Source of the DNA: Acidobacteriota bacterium | GTDB taxonomy: Bacteria; Acidobacteriota; Terriglobia; Acidiferrales; UBA7541 | Length of the DNA: 8,687 nucleotides | Assembly (NCBI GenBank): GCA_003131705.1 | Contig: PKUY01000220.1 | Coordinates: forward strand, 9,270-17,956 | Reading direction: 5' to 3' | Part shown: positions 1-4,856 of the stretch, piece after piece | Layout of the letters: each line of letters opens with the position of its first letter | Numbering within the stretch: the stretch's first letter is position 1 | Notes under the pieces: generated by a model | The model's database searches: none | What the model was told of the DNA's origin: nothing | What the model saw: only the letters and a program-made list of their open reading frames with translations | Made by a program: the position numbers and the translations under genes

Positions 1-429
1 GTCTGGGTAAAGCTGTCTCCCACCATTGGAATGATTGGACTTATATCCAAGGCTGCAGAATCTTCTGGAGCTGATGCTCTTGTAATCGCGAATACCTATC
101 CGGCTTTGTGTATAGATGCACACAGCCGTAGGTCCCATCTTGGAAGTACGACGGGGGGGTTGTCCGGCGCTGGCATAAAACCTATAACGATGAGGTTGGT
201 TTACGACGCGTCTAAGGTAATTAAGATACCGATCATAGGGCTTGGTGGTATTGAGAGCCCTACCGATGTAGCCGAATATATGATCGCCGGTGCGTCGGCG
301 GTTGAGGTTGGCACAGCTCATTTTGTTGACCCACGGGCTTCCGAGAAGTTAGTGAAGGGACTTGAAGAGTGGTGTGATAGAGAAAAGATCAGTGAAATCA
401 ATAGTTTACGAGGATCTTTTCAGCCATGA
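1..429 (+). CDS. pyrD: Dihydroorotate dehydrogenase, C-terminal part (5' end outside window)
   Basis: The frame is open from base 1 (V-W-V-K-L-S-P-T...) to TGA at 427-429, giving the last 142 residues of a class 1 dihydroorotate dehydrogenase, a cytosolic FMN enzyme that oxidises dihydroorotate to orotate in UMP synthesis. Visible family marks are the KLSP strand, the I-A-N-T segment, the TGGLSG-x-x-I-K-P loop, the IIGLGGI phosphate-binding strand of FMN, and the A-G-A-S-A-V-E-V-G-T-A segment near the end. The T-G-G-L-S-G form and the short tail after the barrel fit type 1B (NAD-linked, PyrK partner), but the catalytic Cys region lies outside the window, so the subtype is inferred. The frame runs cleanly through a G7 tract at 153-159. 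rlpA and pyrF follow. Base composition is about 46% GC, lower than the rest of the window. Confidence 0.9.
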   Translation, partial: VWVKLSPTIGMIGLISKAAESSGADALVIANTYPALCIDAHSRRSHLGSTTGGLSGAGIKPITMRLVYDASKVIKIPIIGLGGIESPTDVAEYMIAGASAVEVGTAHFVDPRASEKLVKGLEEWCDREKISEINSLRGSFQP

Positions 430-434
430 ATCGG

Positions 435-464
435 TTGCTTTGGGGTTCTTCGGAATGTTAAAAT
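435..464 (+). promoter_or_regulatory. Putative promoter of rlpA (extended -10)
   Basis: A TAAAAT hexamer at 459-464 is preceded by TG at 456-457 with one base between, which is an extended -10. A TTGCTT at 435-440 lies 18 bases upstream. A start near 471 would leave a 20-base leader carrying the rlpA SD site. The element lies just after the pyrD stop, so rlpA and pyrF could be transcribed apart from the upstream pyr genes. This is a sequence match only. Confidence 0.45.
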
Positions 465-475
465 ATGCTGATTTC

Positions 476-482
476 AAGGAGG
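476..482 (+). promoter_or_regulatory. Strong Shine-Dalgarno site that fixes the rlpA start
   Basis: AAGGAGG, a full anti-SD match, lies eight bases before the ATG at 491. It decides that start over the in-frame ATG at 455 and the TTG at 362, which lies inside pyrD. Confidence 0.8.
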
Positions 483-490
483 TTAGATAT

Positions 491-994
491 ATGGGAGCTA
501 AGATTTTTGTGGTTCTCGAATCAGTTTTTTTAGGATTGGGTATGCTTGTCCTGGCTCCGTCGGCCAATCCCACGCCACGAGTTCAGGAGAGCAACCCTTC
601 CCAACCGATGATCCGGCCAGCGTCAACCTCCAAGACCAACTCGAATCACCCTTCTCAGCCTAAGCCGCTGGCGGTTTGGATATGCACGACAAGCTGGTAC
701 GGCGAAGGTTTTGACGGCCAGCCTACGGCCAATGGCGAGACATACGATATGTACGCCGAGACGGCCGCCCACCCCACGCTTCCGCTGGGGTCCATCGTGA
801 GGGTTATAAACACGAAAAATCACCGCAGCCAGGTGGTTCGGATCAACGACCGCGGTCCTTATATTGAGGGTCGTGAACTCGACGTCTCCTACGAGGTAGC
901 CCGGAGGCTCGGTTTTGACCAGCACGGCCTTGCGAAGGTCCGGCTCGAGCTGCTCGAGGTACCCACACGCCCCGCCTCGTATCGTCGCAACTAA
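491..994 (+). CDS. rlpA: RlpA-like double-psi beta-barrel cell-wall protein
   Basis: The 167-residue protein starts with a hydrophobic export signal (about residues 4-25), has a Pro/Ser/Asn-rich linker (26-60), and then a double-psi beta-barrel (about 66-157) opening with T-S-W-Y-G and containing TAAHPTLPLG and RINDRGPY. RlpA proteins with this fold are lytic transglycosylases that cut naked glycan strands in the envelope. Counting from H94, E83 and D120 sit at the same distances as the residues E120, H131 and D157 reported as important in Pseudomonas aeruginosa RlpA, so activity is plausible. There is no Cys lipobox at the end of the signal, so it is probably not a lipoprotein, and there is no SPOR domain. 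The first 50 bases are AT-rich and the rest GC-rich. It lies between pyrD and pyrF and its end overlaps pyrF, which suggests cotranscription. Confidence 0.85.
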   Translation: MGAKIFVVLESVFLGLGMLVLAPSANPTPRVQESNPSQPMIRPASTSKTNSNHPSQPKPLAVWICTTSWYGEGFDGQPTANGETYDMYAETAAHPTLPLGSIVRVINTKNHRSQVVRINDRGPYIEGRELDVSYEVARRLGFDQHGLAKVRLELLEVPTRPASYRRN

Positions 995-1692
995 TCGTCG
1001 CCCTGGATGTTGACCGCCTGGGGCCGGCCTGCGCCTTGGCGCGTCAACTGCGCGGTGTGGCGGGCCTGTTCAAGGTGGGCAGCCAGCTTTTCACTTCCGA
1101 AGGTCCGCGAGCGGTTGAGAAGCTCGCGGGCATGGGCTTTGGAATCTTTCTCGACCTGAAATTCCACGACATCCCGAACACGGTTGCTGGAGCGGTCGCC
1201 GCCGCCGCAGATCTGCCAAAAGTACGTATGCTCACATTGCACACGCTGGGCGATGCCACAATGATGCGCGCAGCCAGGGACGCCATTGCCGGGAGAAAAA
1301 CCCGTCCGGCGCTCTTAGGCGTAACTATATTGACGAACATGGACGCTCTGGCGCTCCGGCGGACGGGTATCTCAGGCTCGCCCGGCTCACGCGCGCTTGC
1401 CCTGGCGCGGCTCGCGAAACAGTCTGGGCTGGACGGCGTCGTCGCATCGGCGCACGAGGCTTTGGCGATACGTCGCGCGTGCGGACCTAAGTTTCTAATT
1501 GTTGTTCCGGGCGTACGGCCGGCAAGCACAGCACTGAACGACCAGTCGCGCGTAGCAACGCCGTCGCAGGCGATCCAAGCCGGCGCGGATTACCTCGTGG
1601 TCGGCCGGCCAATTACCGAGGCCGCGAATCCGCGCGACGCAGCATTGGCAATCGCGCGGGAAATCGCATCGGCCAAGCGACGCTCGCGATAG
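979..1692 (+). CDS. pyrF: Orotidine 5'-phosphate decarboxylase (start codon uncertain)
   Basis: This cytosolic enzyme decarboxylates OMP to UMP, the last step of UMP synthesis. Visible are L-I-V-A-L-D-V-D (first strand), F-K-V-G, the catalytic DLKFHDIPNT segment, V-V-P-G-V-R-P and G-A-D-Y-L-V-V-G-R-P. Numbered from 979, the key residues are D10, K32, D59, K61 and D64, within one position of Bacillus subtilis PyrF (D11, K33, D60, K62, D65), and the length of 237 residues is normal. No ATG, GTG or TTG occurs in frame at the right place. The first usable one is TTG at 1036, which would remove the whole first strand and its Asp. The frame is open back to 919. I place the start at the GTA codon at 979 as the best guess, perhaps a mutated or misread GTG; CTC, CTA or ATC nearby are alternatives. 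It overlaps rlpA by 16 bases. Confidence 0.85.
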   Translation, partial: VSSQLIVALDVDRLGPACALARQLRGVAGLFKVGSQLFTSEGPRAVEKLAGMGFGIFLDLKFHDIPNTVAGAVAAAADLPKVRMLTLHTLGDATMMRAARDAIAGRKTRPALLGVTILTNMDALALRRTGISGSPGSRALALARLAKQSGLDGVVASAHEALAIRRACGPKFLIVVPGVRPASTALNDQSRVATPSQAIQAGADYLVVGRPITEAANPRDAALAIAREIASAKRRSR

Positions 1693-1722
1693 CCGCGCCA
1701 GCACGCCGGGTGCGGGCGAGCG

Positions 1723-1731
1723 TGTTATACT
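1723..1731 (+). promoter_or_regulatory. Putative extended -10 promoter of tatA
   Basis: TG at 1723-1724, one spacer base, then TATACT at 1726-1731 form an extended -10 element. No good -35 box is seen 16-18 bases upstream, which is common for extended -10 promoters. Transcription would begin near 1738, giving a leader of about 60 bases before tatA. It lies 30 bases after the pyrF stop, with no terminator visible between. Confidence 0.5.
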
Positions 1732-1799
1732 GAAAGCGACGGTTAAACAAAATGCGTGGCCCAGGTTTCATAAGGCTGGGCACGAAAGGTGGGTGCCCT

Positions 1800-2018
1800 A
1801 TGTGGGACAGCCCAATGCATCTGATCATTATCGCAATTGTCGTCCTCGTCCTTTTCGGGGGGCGTAAGATTCCTGAAATGATGAAGGGTCTCGGACAGGG
1901 CGTCCGCGAATTCAAGGAAGGCATGCGCGGCGACCAACCGCCGCCTGTCCAGACGACTCAGCCGGTAAATCCGCCGGTGACCGCACCGCCGCCTTCGACG
2001 CCGGAACAACCAAAGTAA
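1800..2018 (+). CDS. tatA: Sec-independent translocase subunit TatA/TatE
   Basis: The 72-residue protein has the standard TatA layout: a very short N-terminus, one membrane helix (about residues 7-19, L-I-I-I-A-I-V-V-L-V-L), the F-G-G hinge (19-21), an amphipathic helix (R-K-I-P-E-M-M-K-G-L-G-Q-G-V-R-E-F-K-E-G), and a disordered Pro/Thr/Gln-rich tail from about 46. TatA oligomers form the passage for folded twin-arginine proteins together with TatC in the inner membrane. The ATG at 1800 is chosen because AGGTGG at 1787-1792 lies seven bases before it. An earlier in-frame ATG at 1752 would add a 16-residue polar extension that TatA proteins lack. No tatB or tatC is in the window. The gene is apparently monocistronic, with its own promoter and a strong terminator after it. 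TatB is unlikely because of the short helix and length. Confidence 0.92.
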   Translation: MWDSPMHLIIIAIVVLVLFGGRKIPEMMKGLGQGVREFKEGMRGDQPPPVQTTQPVNPPVTAPPPSTPEQPK

Positions 2019-2055
2019 GGTTGCGAATTCTTCTGGCGACACTTTTATTGATCTG

Positions 2056-2084
2056 AAAACGGCGGCTCCGGAGCCCCGTTTTTT
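2056..2084. terminator. Rho-independent terminator between convergent tatA and maf
   Basis: AAAACGG at 2056-2062 pairs with CCGTTTT. Inside lies the palindrome GGCTCC/GGAGCC, with a single-C bulge. A run of six T follows on the plus strand, and the matching AAAA side gives four T on the minus strand, so the hairpin can serve both tatA and the convergent maf, whose stop lies only a few bases away. Confidence 0.85.
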
Positions 2085-2088
2085 GGCC

Positions 2089-2694
2089 TCACCCAGCCAA
2101 CCAACTATTCGCCCCCTCCTCTTCCCATCCAAACTCGCGCAAGGCGGCCCACAGTCTCGCGAGAGGCAAGCCCATTACGTTGAAATAACAGCCCTCTATG
2201 CGGGTGACATATCGGCCTCCGATTCCCTGAATCGCGTAGGCTCCAGCTTTGTCGAATGGCTCGTTGGTGGCGATGTAGCGTTCGATGTCCTTGTCGGAAA
2301 GGGGCGCGAAGGTGACGCGCGTTATTTCTTCGACCACACCCTCCATTGCGCGCGGGCGCCGCACCAAGGCTAATCCGGTGTGCACGTCGTGGGAGCTGCC
2401 GCTCAACCGCTGCAACATTCGGCGCGCATCGTCCGCCGAGTTTGGTTTTCCGAGAACTTCGTCCCCCGCGACAACCACCGTATCAGCGCCGACGAACAGA
2501 TACTGACCCGAATCCTTCATTGCCCCGGCGGCTGCGCGAGCTTTTTCGAGCGCCAAGCGGCGGACATAGTCGCCACGCAGCTCGCCGGGCCGAAGCGTTT
2601 CGTCGACGGGTGCGGCGTGAGTCTCAAAAGGGATGCCGGCATTCCGAAGGATTTCGGCGCGCCGCGGCGAAGCCGATGCCAGGATGAGTTTCAT
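2089..2694 (-). CDS. maf: Maf-family nucleoside triphosphate pyrophosphatase
   Basis: The 201-residue protein has the full set of Maf marks: SASPRR (residues 7-12), V-D-E (30-32), L-E-K-A (49-52), G-A-D-T-V-V (69-74), L-G-K-P (81-84), A-Y-A-I-Q-G (152-157) and N-V-M-G-L-P-L (172-178). Maf proteins are cytosolic enzymes that hydrolyse non-canonical or selected NTPs to the NMP and pyrophosphate, which may clean the nucleotide pool, and they also influence septum formation in some bacteria. The AYAIQG form fits the YhdE type (dTTP/UTP-preferring), though I cannot test substrate from sequence. The ATG at 2694 has GAAGGG six bases upstream. It is the last gene of the minus-strand run, 93 bases after the mutase, with a palindromic element between. 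It may depend on read-through or on a promoter of its own that I cannot identify with confidence. Confidence 0.93.
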   Translation of the reverse strand: MKLILASASPRRAEILRNAGIPFETHAAPVDETLRPGELRGDYVRRLALEKARAAAGAMKDSGQYLFVGADTVVVAGDEVLGKPNSADDARRMLQRLSGSSHDVHTGLALVRRPRAMEGVVEEITRVTFAPLSDKDIERYIATNEPFDKAGAYAIQGIGGRYVTRIEGCYFNVMGLPLARLWAALREFGWEEEGANSWLAG

Positions 2695-2733
2695 GCGCGC
2701 CCTTCGTGTTTCATGTTTCTAGCAAACAAAAGG

Positions 2734-2765
2734 CCGAGCGAACACCGGTCCCGACACTCGCTCGG
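2734..2765 (-). terminator. Hairpin with T-rich tail after the mutase gene
   Basis: Read on the minus strand, CCGAGCGA and TCGCTCGG form a perfect 8-bp stem around a 16-base loop, followed at once by CCTTTTGTTT. This could terminate or attenuate transcription between the mutase and maf. A shorter alternative stem (TCCCGA/TCGGGA at 2749-2767) overlaps it, so two folds compete. The arrangement also resembles dispersed REP-type elements, so termination is not certain. Confidence 0.5.
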
Positions 2766-2767
2766 GA

Positions 2768-2790
2768 TGACAATGCTCGTCGCATTGTCA
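2768..2790 (-). repeat. Perfect 9-bp inverted repeat containing the mutase stop codon
   Basis: TGACAATGC and GCATTGTCA are perfect inverted copies around a 5-base loop. On the minus strand the first three bases of the hairpin are the TGA stop of the mutase gene. No T tract follows it, so it is more like an mRNA 3'-end stabiliser or half of a larger palindromic element than a simple terminator. Confidence 0.7.
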
Positions 2791-4398
2791 AATAACCACG
2801 GACTCCTGATATTCGCCGAAGGCACGACGAAGCGCGTCCGAAATTTCGCCGACGGTAGCGTAGACTTCTACCGCCGCCAAAATCGCGGGCATCAAATTTT
2901 CGCTGGTGCGGGCGCGGCGTTCGACTTCTTCGAGTGCGGCGCGCGACTTGGCTGCGTCGCGCCGGGCCCGCAACGCATTTAGGCGTGCGATTTGCGACCG
3001 CTCGATTTCGGGATCGATCAGCATGGTGGGGATCGGCTGCCCTTTTTCGGCTTGGAAGCGATTGACGCCGACGACGATCTGCTCTCCGCGCTCGATGGCC
3101 TGCTGGTACTCGTAAGCGGATTTCTGAATTTCCATTTGGACGTAGCCGGTCTCAATCGCTTGTAACATTCCGCCCAACGCGTCGATTTTGGAAATGTAGT
3201 CCTGCGCCGCCGATTCGATTTCATTGGTCAGTTTCTCGATAGCGTACGATCCGGCGATCGGGTCCACGGTATTCGCGACGCCAGTTTCGTGGGCAATGAT
3301 CTGCTGGGTCCGCAGCGCGAGTAGCGCGGATTGCTCGGTTGGCAGCGCGAGCGCCTCGTCTAGCCCGTTCGCGTGAAGCGACTGGCAGCCTCCGAGCACG
3401 GCCGCAAGGCACTGAAGCGCGACGCGCGCGAGATTGTTCTCGGCTTGCTGCGCCGTCAGCGAAGAACCGGCCGATTGCGCATGAAAACGCAGCATCATCG
3501 AGCGCGGGTCGCGTGCGCCAAAGCGGTCGCGCATGGTGCGAGCCCAAAGGCGGCGCGCAGCGCGGAACTTCGCGATCTGCATCAGGAATTCGTTGTGCGC
3601 GTTGAAGAAAAAAGAAAGCTGCGGCGCGAATTCGTCCACGTGCAATCCCGTGGCGACGGCCGCTTCCACGTAGGCGATACCGTTCGCGAGCGTGAAGGCG
3701 ACTTCCTGCACGTCAGTCGAACCCGCTTCGCGAATGTGATAGCCCGAAATCGAAATCGGATTCCAATTGGGAAGCTCGCGGCGGCTCCAGCTGAAAATAT
3801 CGGTGACGATGCGCATCGCCGGCCGCAGTGGATAAATGTACGTGCCCCGCGCGATGTATTCCTTCAAAACGTCGTTCTGGACGGTGCCCGCGAGGCGCGC
3901 AAGGTTCGCTCCCTGCTGCTTGGCGACGGCGACATACAGCGCGAGGAGGATTGCCGCGGTGGAATTGATGGTCATCGAGGTCGAAATTTGCTCGAGCGGA
4001 ATTCCGTCGAAGAGCGCCTGCATGTCCTCGAGCGAATCAATCGCCACGCCCACCTTGCCTACCTCTCCTTGCGTTAGCGCGTGGTCGGAATCCATACCGA
4101 TCTGCGTGGGCAGGTCGAATGCGACTGAGAGTCCGGTTTGACCTTGCTCCAGCAGATAGCGATACCGGCGGTTGGATTCGATGGCAGTGCCGAAGCCGGC
4201 GTACTGCCGCATCGTCCACAAGCGGCCGCGGTACATGGTCGGATAGATTCCGCGCGTGAAGGGGAATTCGCCCGGATATCCGAGGTCGCGTTCGGCGTCC
4301 CAGCCCTGCAAATCGTCCGGGGTAACGACAGTCTTCATCGGCAGGCCCGACGTGGACGCGGATTTCAATTCGGATCGTTTTTTGGTGCTTTCCGTCAT
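2788..4398 (-). CDS. Methylmalonyl-CoA mutase large (catalytic) subunit, no B12-binding domain
   Basis: The 536-residue protein is the TIM-barrel catalytic part of a coenzyme-B12-dependent acyl-CoA mutase, which interconverts methylmalonyl-CoA and succinyl-CoA in propionate and odd-chain metabolism. Clear marks are [43 protein letters not shown] and [14 protein letters not shown]66, R184 and H221 correspond to Y89, R207 and H244 of the Propionibacterium enzyme. Isobutyryl-CoA mutases have Phe and Gln at the first two, so methylmalonyl-CoA is the likely substrate. The protein ends after a charged helix with no D-x-H-x-x-G B12 domain, so a separate small subunit encoded elsewhere is needed. The ATG at 4398 is preferred because its M-T-E-S...L-K-S-A-S start matches the family; the open frame reaches a TTG at 4464 that would overlap the upstream gene. 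No SD is seen; translation may be coupled to the gene 31 bases upstream. Confidence 0.92.
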   Translation of the reverse strand: MTESTKKRSELKSASTSGLPMKTVVTPDDLQGWDAERDLGYPGEFPFTRGIYPTMYRGRLWTMRQYAGFGTAIESNRRYRYLLEQGQTGLSVAFDLPTQIGMDSDHALTQGEVGKVGVAIDSLEDMQALFDGIPLEQISTSMTINSTAAILLALYVAVAKQQGANLARLAGTVQNDVLKEYIARGTYIYPLRPAMRIVTDIFSWSRRELPNWNPISISGYHIREAGSTDVQEVAFTLANGIAYVEAAVATGLHVDEFAPQLSFFFNAHNEFLMQIAKFRAARRLWARTMRDRFGARDPRSMMLRFHAQSAGSSLTAQQAENNLARVALQCLAAVLGGCQSLHANGLDEALALPTEQSALLALRTQQIIAHETGVANTVDPIAGSYAIEKLTNEIESAAQDYISKIDALGGMLQAIETGYVQMEIQKSAYEYQQAIERGEQIVVGVNRFQAEKGQPIPTMLIDPEIERSQIARLNALRARRDAAKSRAALEEVERRARTSENLMPAILAAVEVYATVGEISDALRRAFGEYQESVVI

Positions 4399-4429
4399 CG
4401 CGAAGGAATGAAGATCGATCTCTTCTGAC

Positions 4430-4687
4430 TTACCGGACGCGCCGCGCGCGGAAAAACGCCGCAACGGCGAAGACGGCCATCATTATGGCATAGGAGATTG
4501 CGAACCCCAGCAACCACACGGCGGGGCGGTGCTTCCACTGCTTCCAGGCAGCGAACGCAGCCCAGGCAGCAAAAATAAGGAAGAATGCACCGGTAGCCTC
4601 ATGGAAAAGCTGCCGCGTCAGGCGCCACACGACGCGCAGTATGACTTTCCCCGATCGCCACAGCGCCGAAAGAATATCTTCGGACAT
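4430..4687 (-). CDS. Small membrane protein with two transmembrane helices, function unknown
   Basis: This 85-residue protein is not a family I can name. It has a basic, Trp-containing N-terminal amphipathic stretch ([18 protein letters not shown]), then two hydrophobic helices at about residues 33-48 and 55-79, separated by a short basic loop (W-K-Q-W-K-H-R-P), and a basic end (R-A-R-R-V-R), so both ends probably face the cytosol. It is the first gene of the minus-strand run and lies 31 bases before the mutase, so the two are probably cotranscribed. There is no SD site. A TAGAAT box lies exactly six bases before its ATG, which points to a leaderless mRNA. A role with the mutase is possible but only inferred from position. 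Confidence 0.72.
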   Translation of the reverse strand: MSEDILSALWRSGKVILRVVWRLTRQLFHEATGAFFLIFAAWAAFAAWKQWKHRPAVWLLGFAISYAIMMAVFAVAAFFRARRVR

Positions 4688-4693
4688 GCAATG

Positions 4694-4699
4694 ATTCTA
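4694..4699 (-). promoter_or_regulatory. Putative -10 box giving a leaderless mRNA for the mutase operon
   Basis: On the minus strand TAGAAT (5 of 6 to consensus) ends six bases before the ATG at 4687, so RNA synthesis would begin at or next to the A of the start codon. The absence of any SD site before that ATG agrees. No convincing -35 is seen. The expected -35 area falls inside the inverted repeat at 4704-4738. Confidence 0.5.
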
Positions 4700-4703
4700 G
4701 TGC

Positions 4704-4738
4704 GGTTTCGCGCTGCAGCGATACGCTTTCGCGAAACC
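4704..4738. promoter_or_regulatory. Perfect 9-bp inverted repeat, candidate operator
   Basis: GGTTTCGCG at 4704-4712 and CGCGAAACC at 4730-4738 are perfect inverted copies 17 bases apart, centre to centre 26 bases (about 2.5 helical turns). The 10-base palindrome CGCTGCAGCG at 4711-4720 overlaps the left arm. The repeat spans the expected -35 region of the minus-strand promoter, as expected for a dimeric repressor or activator site. The regulator is not known from this window. Confidence 0.5.
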
Positions 4739-4819
4739 CTTTCGTCATATCGGGACGCAGATCAGGGCGCTGTTGCCCCGACGGTTTTTGCGGGGAAATC
4801 GCTCGGGCACTGCTCAATC

Positions 4820-4850
4820 TCGACAGCGAGGAACGCGCGAACTGTATACT
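4820..4850 (+). promoter_or_regulatory. Putative promoter of recQ, leaderless
   Basis: TATACT at 4845-4850 is 5 of 6 to the -10 consensus and lies exactly six bases before the recQ ATG. TCGACA at 4820-4825 is 5 of 6 to TTGACA, with a 19-base spacer, a little long. A start at the A of the ATG is expected, and no SD site is present. The rest of the 4688-4856 gap also holds a CCCCG/CGGGG mini-hairpin (4776-4795) of unknown meaning. Confidence 0.55.
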
Positions 4851-4856
4851 CTCCAC

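Noticed and set aside
153..159. G7 tract as a frameshift in pyrD
   Set aside because: The pyrD frame runs intact through it as T-T-G-G-L-S, exactly as the family requires.
426..461. ATG overlapping the pyrD stop (ATGA) with an 11-codon frame M-N-R-L-L-W-G-S-S-E-C
   Set aside because: It looks like a coupled start and faintly like a PyrF N-terminus, but it ends at once and no coding signal follows; probably chance.
919..1035. RlpA-PyrF fusion by ribosomal frameshift
   Set aside because: The two frames overlap from 919 to 994, but no slippery heptamer is visible and the RlpA domain ends naturally before its stop, so a plain overlap is simpler.
1752..1799. Earlier tatA start at 1752
   Set aside because: It adds 16 polar residues before the membrane helix, which TatA proteins do not have, and lacks an SD site, whereas 1800 has a good one.
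2380..2982. 200-codon plus-strand open frame across maf, the gap and the end of the mutase gene
   Set aside because: It crosses two genuine genes and the palindromic gap, and its translation has no family features.
3373..4077. 234-codon plus-strand open frame inside the mutase gene
   Set aside because: Arg-rich antisense shadow of the mutase barrel, with no start signal.
4776..4795. CCCCG/CGGGG hairpin upstream of recQ as a riboswitch or terminator
   Set aside because: Only five base pairs, outside the likely leaderless transcript, and without a T run following the stem.
4773..4856. Earlier recQ start at 4773
   Set aside because: The added residues match no RecQ N-terminus, and the promoter-like boxes fall inside this stretch.
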